Positions 15,571 to 24,930 of a stretch of DNA of 64,000 bases are shown one piece after another. Source of the DNA: Sulfuricurvum sp. (lineage in GTDB: Bacteria; Campylobacterota; Campylobacteria; Campylobacterales; Sulfurimonadaceae); contig NZ_JALNYS010000001.1 in NCBI RefSeq assembly GCF_023229695.1, positions 124,001 to 188,000 on the forward strand. The letters are read 5' to 3'. The notes beneath the pieces are model-generated. The model did no database searches and had not been told where the DNA came from. It was given only the letters and a program-made list of their open reading frames with translations. How positions within the stretch are numbered: position 1 is the stretch's first letter; each line of letters begins with the position of its first letter. A program made the translations under genes and the position numbers.

Positions 15571-16803
15571 ATGAGAATTATCGTAATTTCGGCGGTTACA
15601 GCCGCGACACTGACGGCGGGAGGGTATACGATCCCGGAGAGTTCGATCAACGCGACGGCTCTGAGTGCGGCGTATGTCGCCAACGCGCATGGAGCCGATA
15701 CGGCGTACTATAACCCTGCGGCAATGGTTTACAATGATGACGCGGGACTCTTGGAAGTGGATACCACCTATATCGCTCTTTCAAAAATCAATTATCAGGG
15801 GAGCTATACTGCATCGGGTGTGACGACCGGCCCGTATGATATTAATTCCAACAGCGAATCTTTTTTGGTTCCGACACTCCATTACACCTCCCCCAAACTG
15901 GGGAAAAACGGTATGCGTGCCGGATTGAGTGTTGTGGTGCCGGGAGGATTATCCAAACGGTGGGATGTCCAGCCGGCAAGATCGAGTGCCCAGGAGTTTA
16001 CCCTCAAAACCGTTGAGGTTAATCCTACCGTAGCCGTACCGCTAAGCGATACCGTGAGTGTGGGGGGCGGGCTCCGGATCGTCCGTACCGATGGAGTGGT
16101 AAAAAGCAATAGCGGTACGACACAGGTAAGCCGTGACTTAAAAGGGGATTCGATCGACGTGGGGTATAACCTTGCGCTGAATTATCGCCCGAAACCGAAT
16201 CTTTCATTGGCCGTTACGTACCGATCTCAAATTGATTTGAGTGTGGATGGAAGTGCGATCCTGAATTATCTGCCTTCCGTATCTCCAGCCCATTCGGCTT
16301 ACGACGGTCCCGCCAATGTGACGGTTCCCCTTCCGGCGGCATTGAATCTCGCGGCCGCTTATACGTTTGTTTCGGGTACAACAATCGAAGCGGTCTATAC
16401 GCGTACGTATTGGTCAGCCTACAAAACGCTTGATTTTGATTACAGCGGAATTTCGAATACGGCGACGGCTGTTTTCGGTGCTCCGATACCTAAAAATTGG
16501 AAAGATACCAACACCTACCGTCTCGGATTGACCCAAAAGTATGAGAAATGGACGGCAATGGCAGGAGTCGCGTATGATGAAACGCCGGTTCCCGAAGCGA
16601 CGCTGGGATATGAGTTGCCCGACTCGCATGGGTGGATCGTCTCATTGGGGGGACGGTATGCTATTGACGAGAGATGGAATATCGGTCTGGCCGGTCTGAT
16701 CGATAGGAAAGAGAATCGTGAAGTGCACAATACAGCGATCAACGGTGAATTTTCAAATGCCCGTGCCTATTTGGTCACTGCCGGAATCGAGTATCGCTTT
16801 TGA
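15571..16803 (+). CDS. FadL/OmpP1-family outer membrane transporter
   Basis: The 410-residue protein has a short signal peptide and then the FadL-family N-terminal features: alternative-hatch segment with NATALSAAYVANAHGADTAY and the NPAAM motif. The rest is alternating beta strands ending in an aromatic residue (EYRF), as in outer membrane barrels. Family members take up long-chain fatty acids or other hydrophobic compounds. It overlaps the acyl-CoA synthetase start (TTGA), which supports coupled uptake and activation. Confidence 0.88.
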   Translation: MRIIVISAVTAATLTAGGYTIPESSINATALSAAYVANAHGADTAYYNPAAMVYNDDAGLLEVDTTYIALSKINYQGSYTASGVTTGPYDINSNSESFLVPTLHYTSPKLGKNGMRAGLSVVVPGGLSKRWDVQPARSSAQEFTLKTVEVNPTVAVPLSDTVSVGGGLRIVRTDGVVKSNSGTTQVSRDLKGDSIDVGYNLALNYRPKPNLSLAVTYRSQIDLSVDGSAILNYLPSVSPAHSAYDGPANVTVPLPAALNLAAAYTFVSGTTIEAVYTRTYWSAYKTLDFDYSGISNTATAVFGAPIPKNWKDTNTYRLGLTQKYEKWTAMAGVAYDETPVPEATLGYELPDSHGWIVSLGGRYAIDERWNIGLAGLIDRKENREVHNTAINGEFSNARAYLVTAGIEYRF

Positions 16804-18350
16804 CCCGTTATCGTTATCCTAACCTGTACGCGATGCTCCGAAGCATTGCCCATCGGTACCCTTCTAAAAAAGCCATTTTAAGTGAAGAGGGGTCCTTCTC
16901 ATATAGCGACATCTTGGGGCGTACCGACGCATTGGCACGGGCATTGGAACTTTTGGGATTGGAGAAAGGGGATAAAGTCGCTTTTATCTGCCCGAACGGT
17001 ACCGAGTTTGTGACGGCCTTATATGCGGTGAGCCGGGTGGGAGGGGTGATCGTACCGATCAATACCCTTCTGAAAAATGAAGAGTATCGCTATATCCTTG
17101 ATGATTGCGGTGCAAAGATCATTATCACTGGGGAGAAGCTTGATCGTGAAGTGCGTGATCTGGTGGAGAGGGTCTCTTCGGTAGAACGGATGATTTGGAT
17201 TGATCATACTCCCGTGACGGATGCGAACCATTTGGTGTTTGAAGAACTGATCTCAACCCATCCTCAGGATGAAGATAATCCCCCTGCTCCGTTCGAATTG
17301 GATGAATTGGCGGCTATTTTTTATACTTCAGGGACAACCGGCCATCCGAAGGGGGCGATGATCAGTAATCGGAACCTTTTTTCCAATCTTATCGCGGGAT
17401 CTGAGCGGTTTGATTTGAATGACAAAGACCGTTTTATTGTCTATCTGCCGATGTTTCACTCGTTTACTTTTACCATCATGATTCTTCTGCCGTTTTTTTC
17501 CGCAGGATCGATTGTGGTGCTCAAATCGCTGTTCCCTTTTACCAATGTCCTGAAGCAGGCGCTTTTAAAACGGGTCACAATTTTCATGGGGGTTCCCGAT
17601 ATCTATAATACCCTTATCCGGACAAAACTTCCCTGGTATTTTCGCTGGTTTCACTCCATTCGATGTTTTATCTCCGGGGGATCGGCCTTGAGTGAAGATA
17701 CGTTAAATAAATTTAAAAAGGTTTTTAAACATTCCAAAATGCTCGAAGGATACGGTTTGAGCGAGTGCTCTCCGGCCGTTGCTATTAATCCGATTGAGAA
17801 ACAAAAAAGTTTGTCGGTGGGATTGCCTCTGGACGGCTATGCGGTCAAGGTGGTGAATGAGGAGATGATTGAACTTCCTGTAGGTGAAACCGGAGAGCTG
17901 ATTGTAAAAGGAGATTGCGTTATGATGGGGTATCTGAATAATCCCTGCGCAACCGAAGAGACGATACAAAACGGCTGGCTTAGAACGGGAGATATTGCTA
18001 AACTTGATGAAGAGGGGTACATCTATATTGTAGACCGGATCAAAGATCTCATTATCTCAAAAGGGATCAATATTTATCCCCGTCAAATCGAGGAGCAGAT
18101 GATGCTTCTTCCGTCGGTTAAACTGGCGGCGGTCATCGCTCAAAAAGATCTGAATAGCGGAGAAGTTCCCATTGCGTTCATTGAGCTGGAGGAGGGGTAT
18201 GAGTCGACAACCCCTGTTATGATCAAAGGGCAGCTGAAAGAGCATCTGGCCAATTTTAAAATCCCTAAAACCATAACCGTGGTAGAATCATTACCAAAGA
18301 CTGCTACCGGCAAAGTACTCAAAAGAGTGTTAAAACAAGGAAACCATTGA
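16800..18350 (+). CDS. AMP-forming acyl-CoA synthetase (FadD-like)
   Basis: The 516-residue protein is a member of the ANL superfamily that activates fatty acids to acyl-CoA through an acyl-adenylate. The AMP-binding loop TSGTTGHPKGA starts at residue 176; GYGLSECSP, the TGDIAKLDEEGYIYIVDR hinge and the C-terminal Lys in TATGKVLKR are all present. The start is TTG, overlapping the fadL-like stop. Pairing with the FadL-like porin suggests vectorial fatty-acid import. Exact chain length specificity is not visible. Confidence 0.92.
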   Translation: MTRYRYPNLYAMLRSIAHRYPSKKAILSEEGSFSYSDILGRTDALARALELLGLEKGDKVAFICPNGTEFVTALYAVSRVGGVIVPINTLLKNEEYRYILDDCGAKIIITGEKLDREVRDLVERVSSVERMIWIDHTPVTDANHLVFEELISTHPQDEDNPPAPFELDELAAIFYTSGTTGHPKGAMISNRNLFSNLIAGSERFDLNDKDRFIVYLPMFHSFTFTIMILLPFFSAGSIVVLKSLFPFTNVLKQALLKRVTIFMGVPDIYNTLIRTKLPWYFRWFHSIRCFISGGSALSEDTLNKFKKVFKHSKMLEGYGLSECSPAVAINPIEKQKSLSVGLPLDGYAVKVVNEEMIELPVGETGELIVKGDCVMMGYLNNPCATEETIQNGWLRTGDIAKLDEEGYIYIVDRIKDLIISKGINIYPRQIEEQMMLLPSVKLAAVIAQKDLNSGEVPIAFIELEEGYESTTPVMIKGQLKEHLANFKIPKTITVVESLPKTATGKVLKRVLKQGNH

Positions 18351-20083
18351 AATATTTGATTGATTTTTTAGAAAACAGTTCTGTCGAAAAAACACACATT
18401 TTTTCACAGCTTAAATGTACGGTGGACGAGGCAAAAATTTTGCAGCTTTTGACCCGTAAATTTCTCCAGTCCCAAGAGGATGTTATTGTGGCTGAACTGC
18501 TGCAGGAGCTTTATGGAGCCGATGATTACGGTTATTTGAGCCATTTCGGAGAGGTAAAAACCTTACTGGAACTGGGATGGATTACGCACCACTCCTTTAC
18601 CCCGATTAAAATCAATGAGCTTTCACAGTTGGAGCTTTTCAATACCCCCGTTGCCCTCACTTCGGTTTTGATGAAACTCCTCGAAGAGGGGTCGCTGGAG
18701 ATGACGCTGCCGGATATCAAGCCTTATGCCGATCATTTGGAGTACCTTCAGGATCAGTTTTTCCGTATCGAGCTTTATCAAAAAATGTCCATTATCCGTC
18801 ATAGCGGCAATGAACATTCGCTGGGGATTAACCGTATTCAGAGCAAGCTTGATCTGTTGGAGAAACGGATTGACGAACGGATCGCCCAAACGGATCATGA
18901 CGTCGTATTGGACCGTTTTTTCAAACAAAAAAAGCTGGACCCGAAAGAACAAGTCATCTTCCTTGCATTGCTCAAAGAAGAATACAGTGCGACAGAGGGG
19001 AATTTGCGGGAGATGAATACCCTCATCGACCTGATCAGTTTTGACGATTACGAGCGGATCAAAAACCGTGCCCTCCTCGAAGACGGTGCCCGTCTGATTA
19101 ATGAAGAGGTGATTGATTACGAAGAGATGCTTAACCCTTTCGGCGGAATATCCCGGGCTTTTTACATTGTGGATGAGGTGCTTCAATCCATTATGCATCC
19201 TCAGAAAAAGAAAAAAGTACGTAAACTCAAACTTGATATGCTGATTAAAGAGCAGGAGATTTTTGAACTGATCGAGCCGACGACATCGCTTGAAAATGTT
19301 GTTTTGAATCCGGCGACGGAACAGACATTGCAAAATTTGATGCGTCAGCTTGACCGCGAAGTGATCACCCGTCTTCACGCGTGGGGGATCAAAGATAAAA
19401 AAGCGGGATTGGATGCACGCATTATTTTTTACGGCCATCCGGGGACCGGAAAAACTCTGACGGCCCATTCCCTTTCCCGTTCATTAAAACGGCAGGTACT
19501 TAGTTTTGACTGTTCAAAAATTCTTTCAATGTATGTAGGAGAATCCGAAAAAAATGTACGGAAGATTTTTGATACCTACAGTGATCTGACGCGTCAGACG
19601 AAAACCGAACCGATACTACTGTTGAATGAAGCCGATCAATTTCTCTCGGCCCGATCCGCCGGGATCGGTTCGTCCGCAGATCAGATGCATAACCAGATGC
19701 AAAATATTTTCCTGGAGCAGATCGAGAAATTTCAGGGAATACTCATTGCAACGACGAACCTCCTTGAAAATATCGATCAGGCATTTTCCCGTCGGTTTAA
19801 TTACAAAATTGAGTTTAAAAAACCGAATCAGCCTCAGCGCGCGGCTTTATGGAAAATGATGCTTCCGCAAAATGCTCCGTATGAGAGCGGATTTGATCTT
19901 GAAAAACTTACTTCATATCCGTTGACGGGAGGACAAATCAATCTGATCATCAAAAATACCGCATACAATGTAGCCGCCCGCGAAGACGGAACCTTTTGTC
20001 TGAACGATTTTATTTCTGAAATCCAAAAAGAGCGGCAGGGAAGTTTTGAAGGGGAAAAATCGGTCGGCTTTTTGAATAACTGA
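18347..20083 (+). CDS. AAA+ ATPase with long N-terminal region
   Basis: The 578-residue protein has about 340 helical N-terminal residues that I do not recognise, then one AAA+ domain. Walker A is GHPGTGKT at 363-370. Walker B is LLLNEADQF with Asn427 in place of the usual Asp before Glu428. Sensor 1 is ATTN and the arginine fingers are likely SRRFNYK. It overlaps the acyl-CoA synthetase by 4 bp. The stop TGA lies in repeat copy B (20080-20224). The function is unknown; remodelling or chaperone-like activity is plausible. Confidence 0.75.
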   Translation: MKYLIDFLENSSVEKTHIFSQLKCTVDEAKILQLLTRKFLQSQEDVIVAELLQELYGADDYGYLSHFGEVKTLLELGWITHHSFTPIKINELSQLELFNTPVALTSVLMKLLEEGSLEMTLPDIKPYADHLEYLQDQFFRIELYQKMSIIRHSGNEHSLGINRIQSKLDLLEKRIDERIAQTDHDVVLDRFFKQKKLDPKEQVIFLALLKEEYSATEGNLREMNTLIDLISFDDYERIKNRALLEDGARLINEEVIDYEEMLNPFGGISRAFYIVDEVLQSIMHPQKKKKVRKLKLDMLIKEQEIFELIEPTTSLENVVLNPATEQTLQNLMRQLDREVITRLHAWGIKDKKAGLDARIIFYGHPGTGKTLTAHSLSRSLKRQVLSFDCSKILSMYVGESEKNVRKIFDTYSDLTRQTKTEPILLLNEADQFLSARSAGIGSSADQMHNQMQNIFLEQIEKFQGILIATTNLLENIDQAFSRRFNYKIEFKKPNQPQRAALWKMMLPQNAPYESGFDLEKLTSYPLTGGQINLIIKNTAYNVAAREDGTFCLNDFISEIQKERQGSFEGEKSVGFLNN

Positions 20084-20224
20084 TCGTACGCACCTTGCCC
20101 TAAGGGGTACTTCAAGGGGAGTTAATCTCCCGTATCCGAAAGATACGGGTGGCTTTAGGGGGGGTGCAGGGGACATCTGTCCCTGCCACTTTCCGGGCTT
20201 TGCCCGGAAAGTGCGTAACATTAG
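20080..20224 (+). repeat. Structured intergenic repeat, copy B (145 bp)
   Basis: Ends are CTGATCGTACGCAC and GTGCGTAACATTAG. It contains the same three hairpins as copy A: CCCGTATC-CGAAA-GATACGGG, GGGGACA/TGTCCC, and ACTTTCCGGGC/GCCCGGAAAGT. Its first bases supply the TGA stop of the AAA+ gene. Confidence 0.9.
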
Positions 20225-20337
20225 TGAATAATCAAAGATAGGCTGTTTTTGATAAAAATGTCATGGTGTTTTAATATTTTCGAGTGTACAATCTAACCAA
20301 AGAGAAATCTTCAGGAATGCGGGTGAAGGAGTTTGAG

Positions 20338-21432
20338 ATGAGTTGGTTTAACAATAATTCGTTGCTTGAATCGGAGCTTGAAACTCTTCGACAAGCGTAT
20401 CAAAAAAAAGAGGAAGAGAATCAAACGCTTCGTCAGCAACTGGATGAGCATCATAGGGCTATGAAACAGCTTGCAGAAGAGACTAAAAATAAAAATATCT
20501 CTCCGGTGATGCAGTATCAGAATGAGCAGTTGAAAAAAAATCTTCTCGATATTCAGGGAAATATCGCTTCATCCGTCTCTTTGTCAAAAGAAAATATTAT
20601 CCAATCCACCTCCCTTTTGGAAAACATTGTTGAGCTTGGGCATAAAGCATCGGGGGTTTCCAAAACATTGGAAGGGCTTAATCATTTAGCGCAAGACTCA
20701 ATGGAAACGGTTCAATCCCTTTCCCAGCGGGCACAGGATGTCGCGAGTATTTTAGGATTGATTAAAGATATTTCGGACCAAACCAATCTTTTGGCACTGA
20801 ATGCTGCCATTGAAGCGGCTAGAGCCGGTGAACATGGACGCGGATTTGCGGTTGTGGCCGATGAAGTTCGTAAATTGGCTGACCGGACGGATAAAGCGAT
20901 TAGTGAAATTAATATTTCATTACAGTCTATGAAACAGGATGTGTCGATTATCGGTGAAAAATTTGAACAGGTCCAAGAACGAATCGTCGAATCCAATGAG
21001 CTGATCGGCCATTTTAATGACTATATGGATCATGATGTCCATGTTATGGGTAAAACCTTTGAGAGTATCGCACATACCGGCGATAGAGTGTTTATGAGTT
21101 TGGCCAAACTGGATCATGTGATTTGGAAAGTGAACACTTACCTTTCAGCCATAACGGGGAAAGAACAATTCACCTTTGTCGATCACCATAATTGCCGTTT
21201 GGGGAAATGGTATTATGAAGGGGACGGATATGAATTTTTTAAGAATACTGCAAGTTATTCATCCCTTGAATCTCCCCATTCGATTGTCCATAATACTACC
21301 CACAAAGTGTTTGATTTGATAAAAACGGAAGAGGGAGGTTCCGCAAAAATATTTCAGGCGCTCAAAGAGATGGAAGAGGCCAGCAATCATGTATTCGAAA
21401 AGCTTGACCGTATACTGCATGAAAAAGATTAA
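20338..21432 (+). CDS. Soluble chemoreceptor with C-terminal CZB zinc domain
   Basis: The 364-residue protein has no membrane helices. A coiled-coil N-terminus leads to the chemoreceptor tip at about residues 142-182 (DISDQTNLLALNAAIEAARA, then GEHGRGFAVVADEVRKLA). The C-terminal CZB domain has LDHVIWKVN, a NCRLGKWYYEGDG motif and SPHSIVHNTTH, giving the His/Cys/His/His zinc set. Cytosolic receptors of this type, such as TlpD in Helicobacter, sense redox or metabolic state. GAAGGAG upstream of ATG 20338 decides the start over 20284. Confidence 0.85.
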   Translation: MSWFNNNSLLESELETLRQAYQKKEEENQTLRQQLDEHHRAMKQLAEETKNKNISPVMQYQNEQLKKNLLDIQGNIASSVSLSKENIIQSTSLLENIVELGHKASGVSKTLEGLNHLAQDSMETVQSLSQRAQDVASILGLIKDISDQTNLLALNAAIEAARAGEHGRGFAVVADEVRKLADRTDKAISEINISLQSMKQDVSIIGEKFEQVQERIVESNELIGHFNDYMDHDVHVMGKTFESIAHTGDRVFMSLAKLDHVIWKVNTYLSAITGKEQFTFVDHHNCRLGKWYYEGDGYEFFKNTASYSSLESPHSIVHNTTHKVFDLIKTEEGGSAKIFQALKEMEEASNHVFEKLDRILHEKD

Positions 21433-21511
21433 GAAGAGCATTTCCTTGAATCGACCGAATTAATTCCGCATATTTTCTTCCTCCACTAGGACAACCGAAG
21501 AATTGATCTTC

Positions 21512-21569
21512 AATAATGTCCTGTTTTGTAACACTGGTTCAGCTTAGAAAGGGGAAGTGTTACATTATT
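21512..21569. other. Imperfect inverted repeat in the gap before the nuo operon
   Basis: TGTAACACT (21527-21535) pairs perfectly with AGTGTTACA (21556-21564). The pairing extends outward to AATAATG (left) and TTATT (right) if a 9-base insertion in the left arm is allowed. The 330-base gap from 21433 to 21762 otherwise holds only the nuo promoter and leader; I see no gene. Confidence 0.5.
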
Positions 21570-21664
21570 TTACATTAACTATAAAAAACCAAATTAATTG
21601 TGTTTCCTATCGTGACATTGATAGTAAAATATTTCCCGCAAAAGGGTTTGTTTAACCCTCTTTT

Positions 21665-21673
21665 TGTTATAGT
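21665..21673 (+). promoter_or_regulatory. nuoA: Extended -10 promoter of the nuo operon
   Basis: TGTTATAGT lies 90 bp before nuoA. The predicted start near 21680 leaves an 83-base leader. The leader contains a strong hairpin, GCAAGGAG-T-CTCCTTGC at 21709-21725, upstream of the AAAAGG ribosome site. Confidence 0.5.
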
Positions 21674-21762
21674 GCAACAACTGTTTTTATCTAAAACCGT
21701 ATCCTTCGGCAAGGAGTCTCCTTGCTCGGGAATATGCCATCAACCACGAAAAGGTCGGAACT

Positions 21763-22152
21763 ATGGAGCATTACAACGTAGCAAATCCTTATTTTGGGGT
21801 ATTTGTACTATTTGTGCTAACTTTTGGAGCGTTTTACGCAACGACGGTCATCGCACGTTTAGCCAGCCGCGCATTAGCGGCCAAAGACACAGAAAAACTG
21901 AAGCTTACGGTTTACGAATGCGGACCAGAGGTGACAAAGCAGCCTAACCGCATTTCACCGCAATTTTATCTGTTTGCATTGTTATTTTTACTCTTCGACG
22001 TGGAGATTGTTTTTATGTTTCCATGGGCAATTGATTTTAAATTGCTTGGTTGGTTCGGTTTTGCCGAGATGATGATGTTTATCTTGCTTTTAGCAATCGG
22101 TTTTGTTTACGCGTGGAAGAAGGGGGCTCTCGAATGGCACAACATCAAGTAA
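21763..22152 (+). CDS. nuoA: Complex I subunit NuoA
   Basis: This is the small membrane subunit at the junction of the two arms of respiratory complex I. The 129-residue protein has three membrane helices and the conserved YECGPE motif, plus FLLFDVEIVFMFPWA. It is the first gene of the nuo operon and overlaps nuoB by 19 bp. Confidence 0.96.
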   Translation: MEHYNVANPYFGVFVLFVLTFGAFYATTVIARLASRALAAKDTEKLKLTVYECGPEVTKQPNRISPQFYLFALLFLLFDVEIVFMFPWAIDFKLLGWFGFAEMMMFILLLAIGFVYAWKKGALEWHNIK

Positions 22153-22643
22153 ATTATCTCAAAGACGGCGGTCTTCCCGTCGCTTTGACAACGATCGATA
22201 AAGTGGTTAACTGGGGTCGGTCCAACTCTATTTGGGCCCTTACCTACGGATTGGCATGTTGCGGTATTGAAATGATGGCTTCGGGTGCATCGCGTTACGA
22301 TTTCGACCGTTTCGGTACGATTTTTCGTGCCTCTCCGCGTCAAGCCGAATTGATGGTCGTTGCCGGAACCCTGACAAAAAAACATGCGGAATTTATCCGC
22401 CGTTTGTATGACCAAATGACGGAGCCGAAATGGGTTATTTCCATGGGGTCATGCGCTAATACCGGCGGTATGTTTAACACCTATGCGACGGTTCAAGGGG
22501 TTGACCGTGTTATTCCGGTTGATCTGTATCTTCCCGGATGTGCACCGAGACCGGAAACACTTCAATACGGAGTCATGTTGCTTCAGCAGAAAATCCGTAA
22601 AGAGAGTGCATCCCGTGCACAAAAACCAAAAAGGTTGATGTAA
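22134..22643 (+). CDS. nuoB: Complex I subunit NuoB
   Basis: This subunit carries the terminal [4Fe-4S] cluster N2 that passes electrons to quinone. The 169-residue protein has the adjacent ligands in YGLACCGIEMM, then MGSCANTGGM and LPGCAPRPE. An earlier in-frame start exists at 22050, but AGGGGG before ATG 22134 fits, and the resulting N-terminus is normal. The stop overlaps the nuoC ATG by one base. Confidence 0.97.
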   Translation: MAQHQVNYLKDGGLPVALTTIDKVVNWGRSNSIWALTYGLACCGIEMMASGASRYDFDRFGTIFRASPRQAELMVVAGTLTKKHAEFIRRLYDQMTEPKWVISMGSCANTGGMFNTYATVQGVDRVIPVDLYLPGCAPRPETLQYGVMLLQQKIRKESASRAQKPKRLM

Positions 22644-23449
22644 TGAGAGCCTATACACCAAAAGACGACGTACAAAAAAAACCGTACTACACTGACCGTT
22701 ACTGGGTCGCTCCGCAAGTGGCAAAGTATGATGTCGGCGAAGATGCCGTTTTCGCTGCCGATTTGGAGGCGATCAAAGCCAAATTCGACGTATTGGATGC
22801 TTATATCCAGGTAGATCAAATGGTTGTCATCATTAAAGCGGAAGACAATTTTGGCGTCATTGAATTGCTTAAAAACGTCTGTGAGTATAATCAACTTTCC
22901 GAACTGAGCGCCATCGATTGGCTTGCATCCGAGGGGAAATTCGAAGTTTTCTATCAAATGCTCAGTATGACCAAACGCAAACGCCTTCGTATAAAATGTA
23001 AGATCGGCGAAAAAGAGTCGATTGAGAGCGTCGAGAAACTTTTCCGCTCCGCTGACTGGAGCGAGCGCGAGATGTACGATATGTTCGGCATCGTGATCAA
23101 TAACCATCCGTATATGAAACGTATTTTGATGCCGGATGATTGGGAAGGGTTTCCGCTTCGCAAGAGCTATCCGCTTCAAGGGGACGAATTCGCTCAATGG
23201 TACGAAGTGGACAAAATATTCGGTAAAGAGGCACGTGATATCGTCGGGCCGGAAATTCGTGACAGTGCACGGGTGGACCGCTATGACACCGAGCGTTTTG
23301 CCCGTTTGGGTCATGAAGTACCGCGCGGTGCCGATATCAGTCAAGGTGAACCGGATACCCCTCTTGTTTATCAAGAAGCTGAGGGTGTTTTCCTCATTGA
23401 AAAATTTGACGCAGAAAAAAGCGTCGTGATCTCTGATCGCGATCGATAA
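22643..23449 (+). CDS. nuoC: Complex I subunit NuoC
   Basis: This 268-residue hydrophilic subunit of the peripheral arm is separate from NuoD, as in most bacteria outside the gamma group. The family motif is ERExYDMFGI (SEREMYDMFGIVINNHPYMKRILMPDDWEGFPLRKSYP, abridged here to its ends). The C-terminal 50 residues beyond that motif are longer than in minimal NuoC. It starts on the last base of nuoB and ends eight bases before nuoD. Confidence 0.94.
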   Translation: MRAYTPKDDVQKKPYYTDRYWVAPQVAKYDVGEDAVFAADLEAIKAKFDVLDAYIQVDQMVVIIKAEDNFGVIELLKNVCEYNQLSELSAIDWLASEGKFEVFYQMLSMTKRKRLRIKCKIGEKESIESVEKLFRSADWSEREMYDMFGIVINNHPYMKRILMPDDWEGFPLRKSYPLQGDEFAQWYEVDKIFGKEARDIVGPEIRDSARVDRYDTERFARLGHEVPRGADISQGEPDTPLVYQEAEGVFLIEKFDAEKSVVISDRDR

Positions 23450-23457
23450 GGGCAACC

Positions 23458-24684
23458 ATGCAACAATCCAACAGACTTAGACCGTTTTTTGAAAATATTA
23501 CGTTTGACCGTGACGATAATGAACTGATCCTGAACTTCGGTCCTCAGCATCCGTCGGCACACGGACAGCTCAGATTGATGCTCCATCTTCAGCAAGAGCA
23601 GATTACCAAAGCCCATCCGGATATCGGATATCTTCACCGTGGTATGGAGAAGATGGCAGAAAATATGATTTACAACGAATTTATGCCGACGACCGACCGG
23701 ATGGACTATATTGCATCGAGTTCGAACAATTACGGCTTTGCATTGGCCGTTGAAAAACTGATCGGTCTTGAAGTGCCGCGTCGTGCAAAAGTGATCCGCA
23801 TGATGCTGCTTGAGACCAACCGTTTGATGTCTCACCTTTTCTGGTTGGCGACGACGGCTCTGGATATCGGTGCGATGACGGTATTCTTATTCGCATTCCG
23901 CGAACGCGAATATTTGATGGACTTGATCGAAGACTACTGCGGTGCGCGTTTGACCCATTCAGCCGTCCGTATCGGTGGGGTACCGCTTGATCTTCCGGAC
24001 AATTTTATCGCCGATTTACGTAAATTTTTGGACAAATTGCCGGAAAATATCAAAGATTACGAAGACTTGCTCGATACCAACCGTGTCTGGTTGATGCGTA
24101 TGGAGAACGTCGGCGTTATCTCTACGGAGATGGCATTGAGCTGGGGATGTTCGGGTGTCATGCTCCGCGCTTCGGGCGTCGAATGGGATATCCGAAAAGA
24201 GGAACCGTATGAGCTGTACGACGAAGTAGAGTTTAAGGTTCCGGTTTCGGATAAAGGGGATAACTACGCCCGCTACAAACTCTACATGGCCGAAATGCGT
24301 GAATCGGCAAAAATCCTGTATCAGGTAATCGATATGTATGCCGATACGACACCGGAATTGATGGCGCATGCACCGCAATACATTTCGGCACCGAAAATCG
24401 ACATCATGACTCAGAACTATTCCTTAATGCAGCACTTTGTCCTTGTGACACAGGGGATGCGCCCGCCGGTAGGAGAAGTGTATATTCCGACCGAATCGCC
24501 GAAGGGAGAACTTGGTTATTACATCAACTCTCAAGGGGGAGCCTACCCTTACCGTCTTAAACTCCGTGCACCGTCTTTCTGGCATACCGGAATTTTGACC
24601 GATTTATTACCGGGACACTATATCCCGGATGTTGTAGCTATCATCGGGACGACCAACATCGTCTTCGGTGAAGTTGACCGCTAA
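23458..24684 (+). CDS. nuoD: Complex I subunit NuoD
   Basis: This is the quinone-binding 49-kDa subunit, related to hydrogenase large subunits. The 408-residue protein has the expected NFGPQHPSAHGQLR segment and HRGMEKMAE, and ends in GTTNIVFGEVDR. The quinone-site His in PQHPSAHG is intact. No unusual feature is seen. Confidence 0.97.
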   Translation: MQQSNRLRPFFENITFDRDDNELILNFGPQHPSAHGQLRLMLHLQQEQITKAHPDIGYLHRGMEKMAENMIYNEFMPTTDRMDYIASSSNNYGFALAVEKLIGLEVPRRAKVIRMMLLETNRLMSHLFWLATTALDIGAMTVFLFAFREREYLMDLIEDYCGARLTHSAVRIGGVPLDLPDNFIADLRKFLDKLPENIKDYEDLLDTNRVWLMRMENVGVISTEMALSWGCSGVMLRASGVEWDIRKEEPYELYDEVEFKVPVSDKGDNYARYKLYMAEMRESAKILYQVIDMYADTTPELMAHAPQYISAPKIDIMTQNYSLMQHFVLVTQGMRPPVGEVYIPTESPKGELGYYINSQGGAYPYRLKLRAPSFWHTGILTDLLPGHYIPDVVAIIGTTNIVFGEVDR

Positions 24685-24696
24685 AAGGAGCATGGA

Positions 24697-24921
24697 GTGA
24701 AACGTTACGATTTACGTCATTTAAAAGATAATTTTTACGATCGCATGTCCGCTATTATAAAAGAAGAGGGTCAATCGGGAGAAGTCCTGATTTTCTTATT
24801 TGAAATCGGCGATTTTACACCGATCCAAAAATCGGCTGATTTAGTGAAAGAACTGGGATACCAGCTGATGAACTCGTTGAAATTCAACGAAGTAGACTGG
24901 ACCATTGTGGTCAAAAAATAA
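24697..24921 (+). CDS. Cysteine-free small protein in the nuoE position
   Basis: The 74-residue protein occupies the nuoE position but has no cysteine at all, so it cannot hold the NuoE [2Fe-2S] cluster. Campylobacter and Helicobacter carry a comparable small gene here (Cj1575c, HP1264). Those genera lack an NADH-oxidising NuoEF, and flavodoxin has been proposed as the donor. It has a GTG start after AAAAGGAG. The role is probably structural within the input module; that is inference. Confidence 0.75.
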   Translation: MKRYDLRHLKDNFYDRMSAIIKEEGQSGEVLIFLFEIGDFTPIQKSADLVKELGYQLMNSLKFNEVDWTIVVKK

Positions 24922-24930
24922 GGATCCGTT

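Noticed and set aside
21600..21947. 115-residue ORF across the nuo leader
   Set aside because: It overlaps nuoA in another frame and spans the promoter and leader hairpin.
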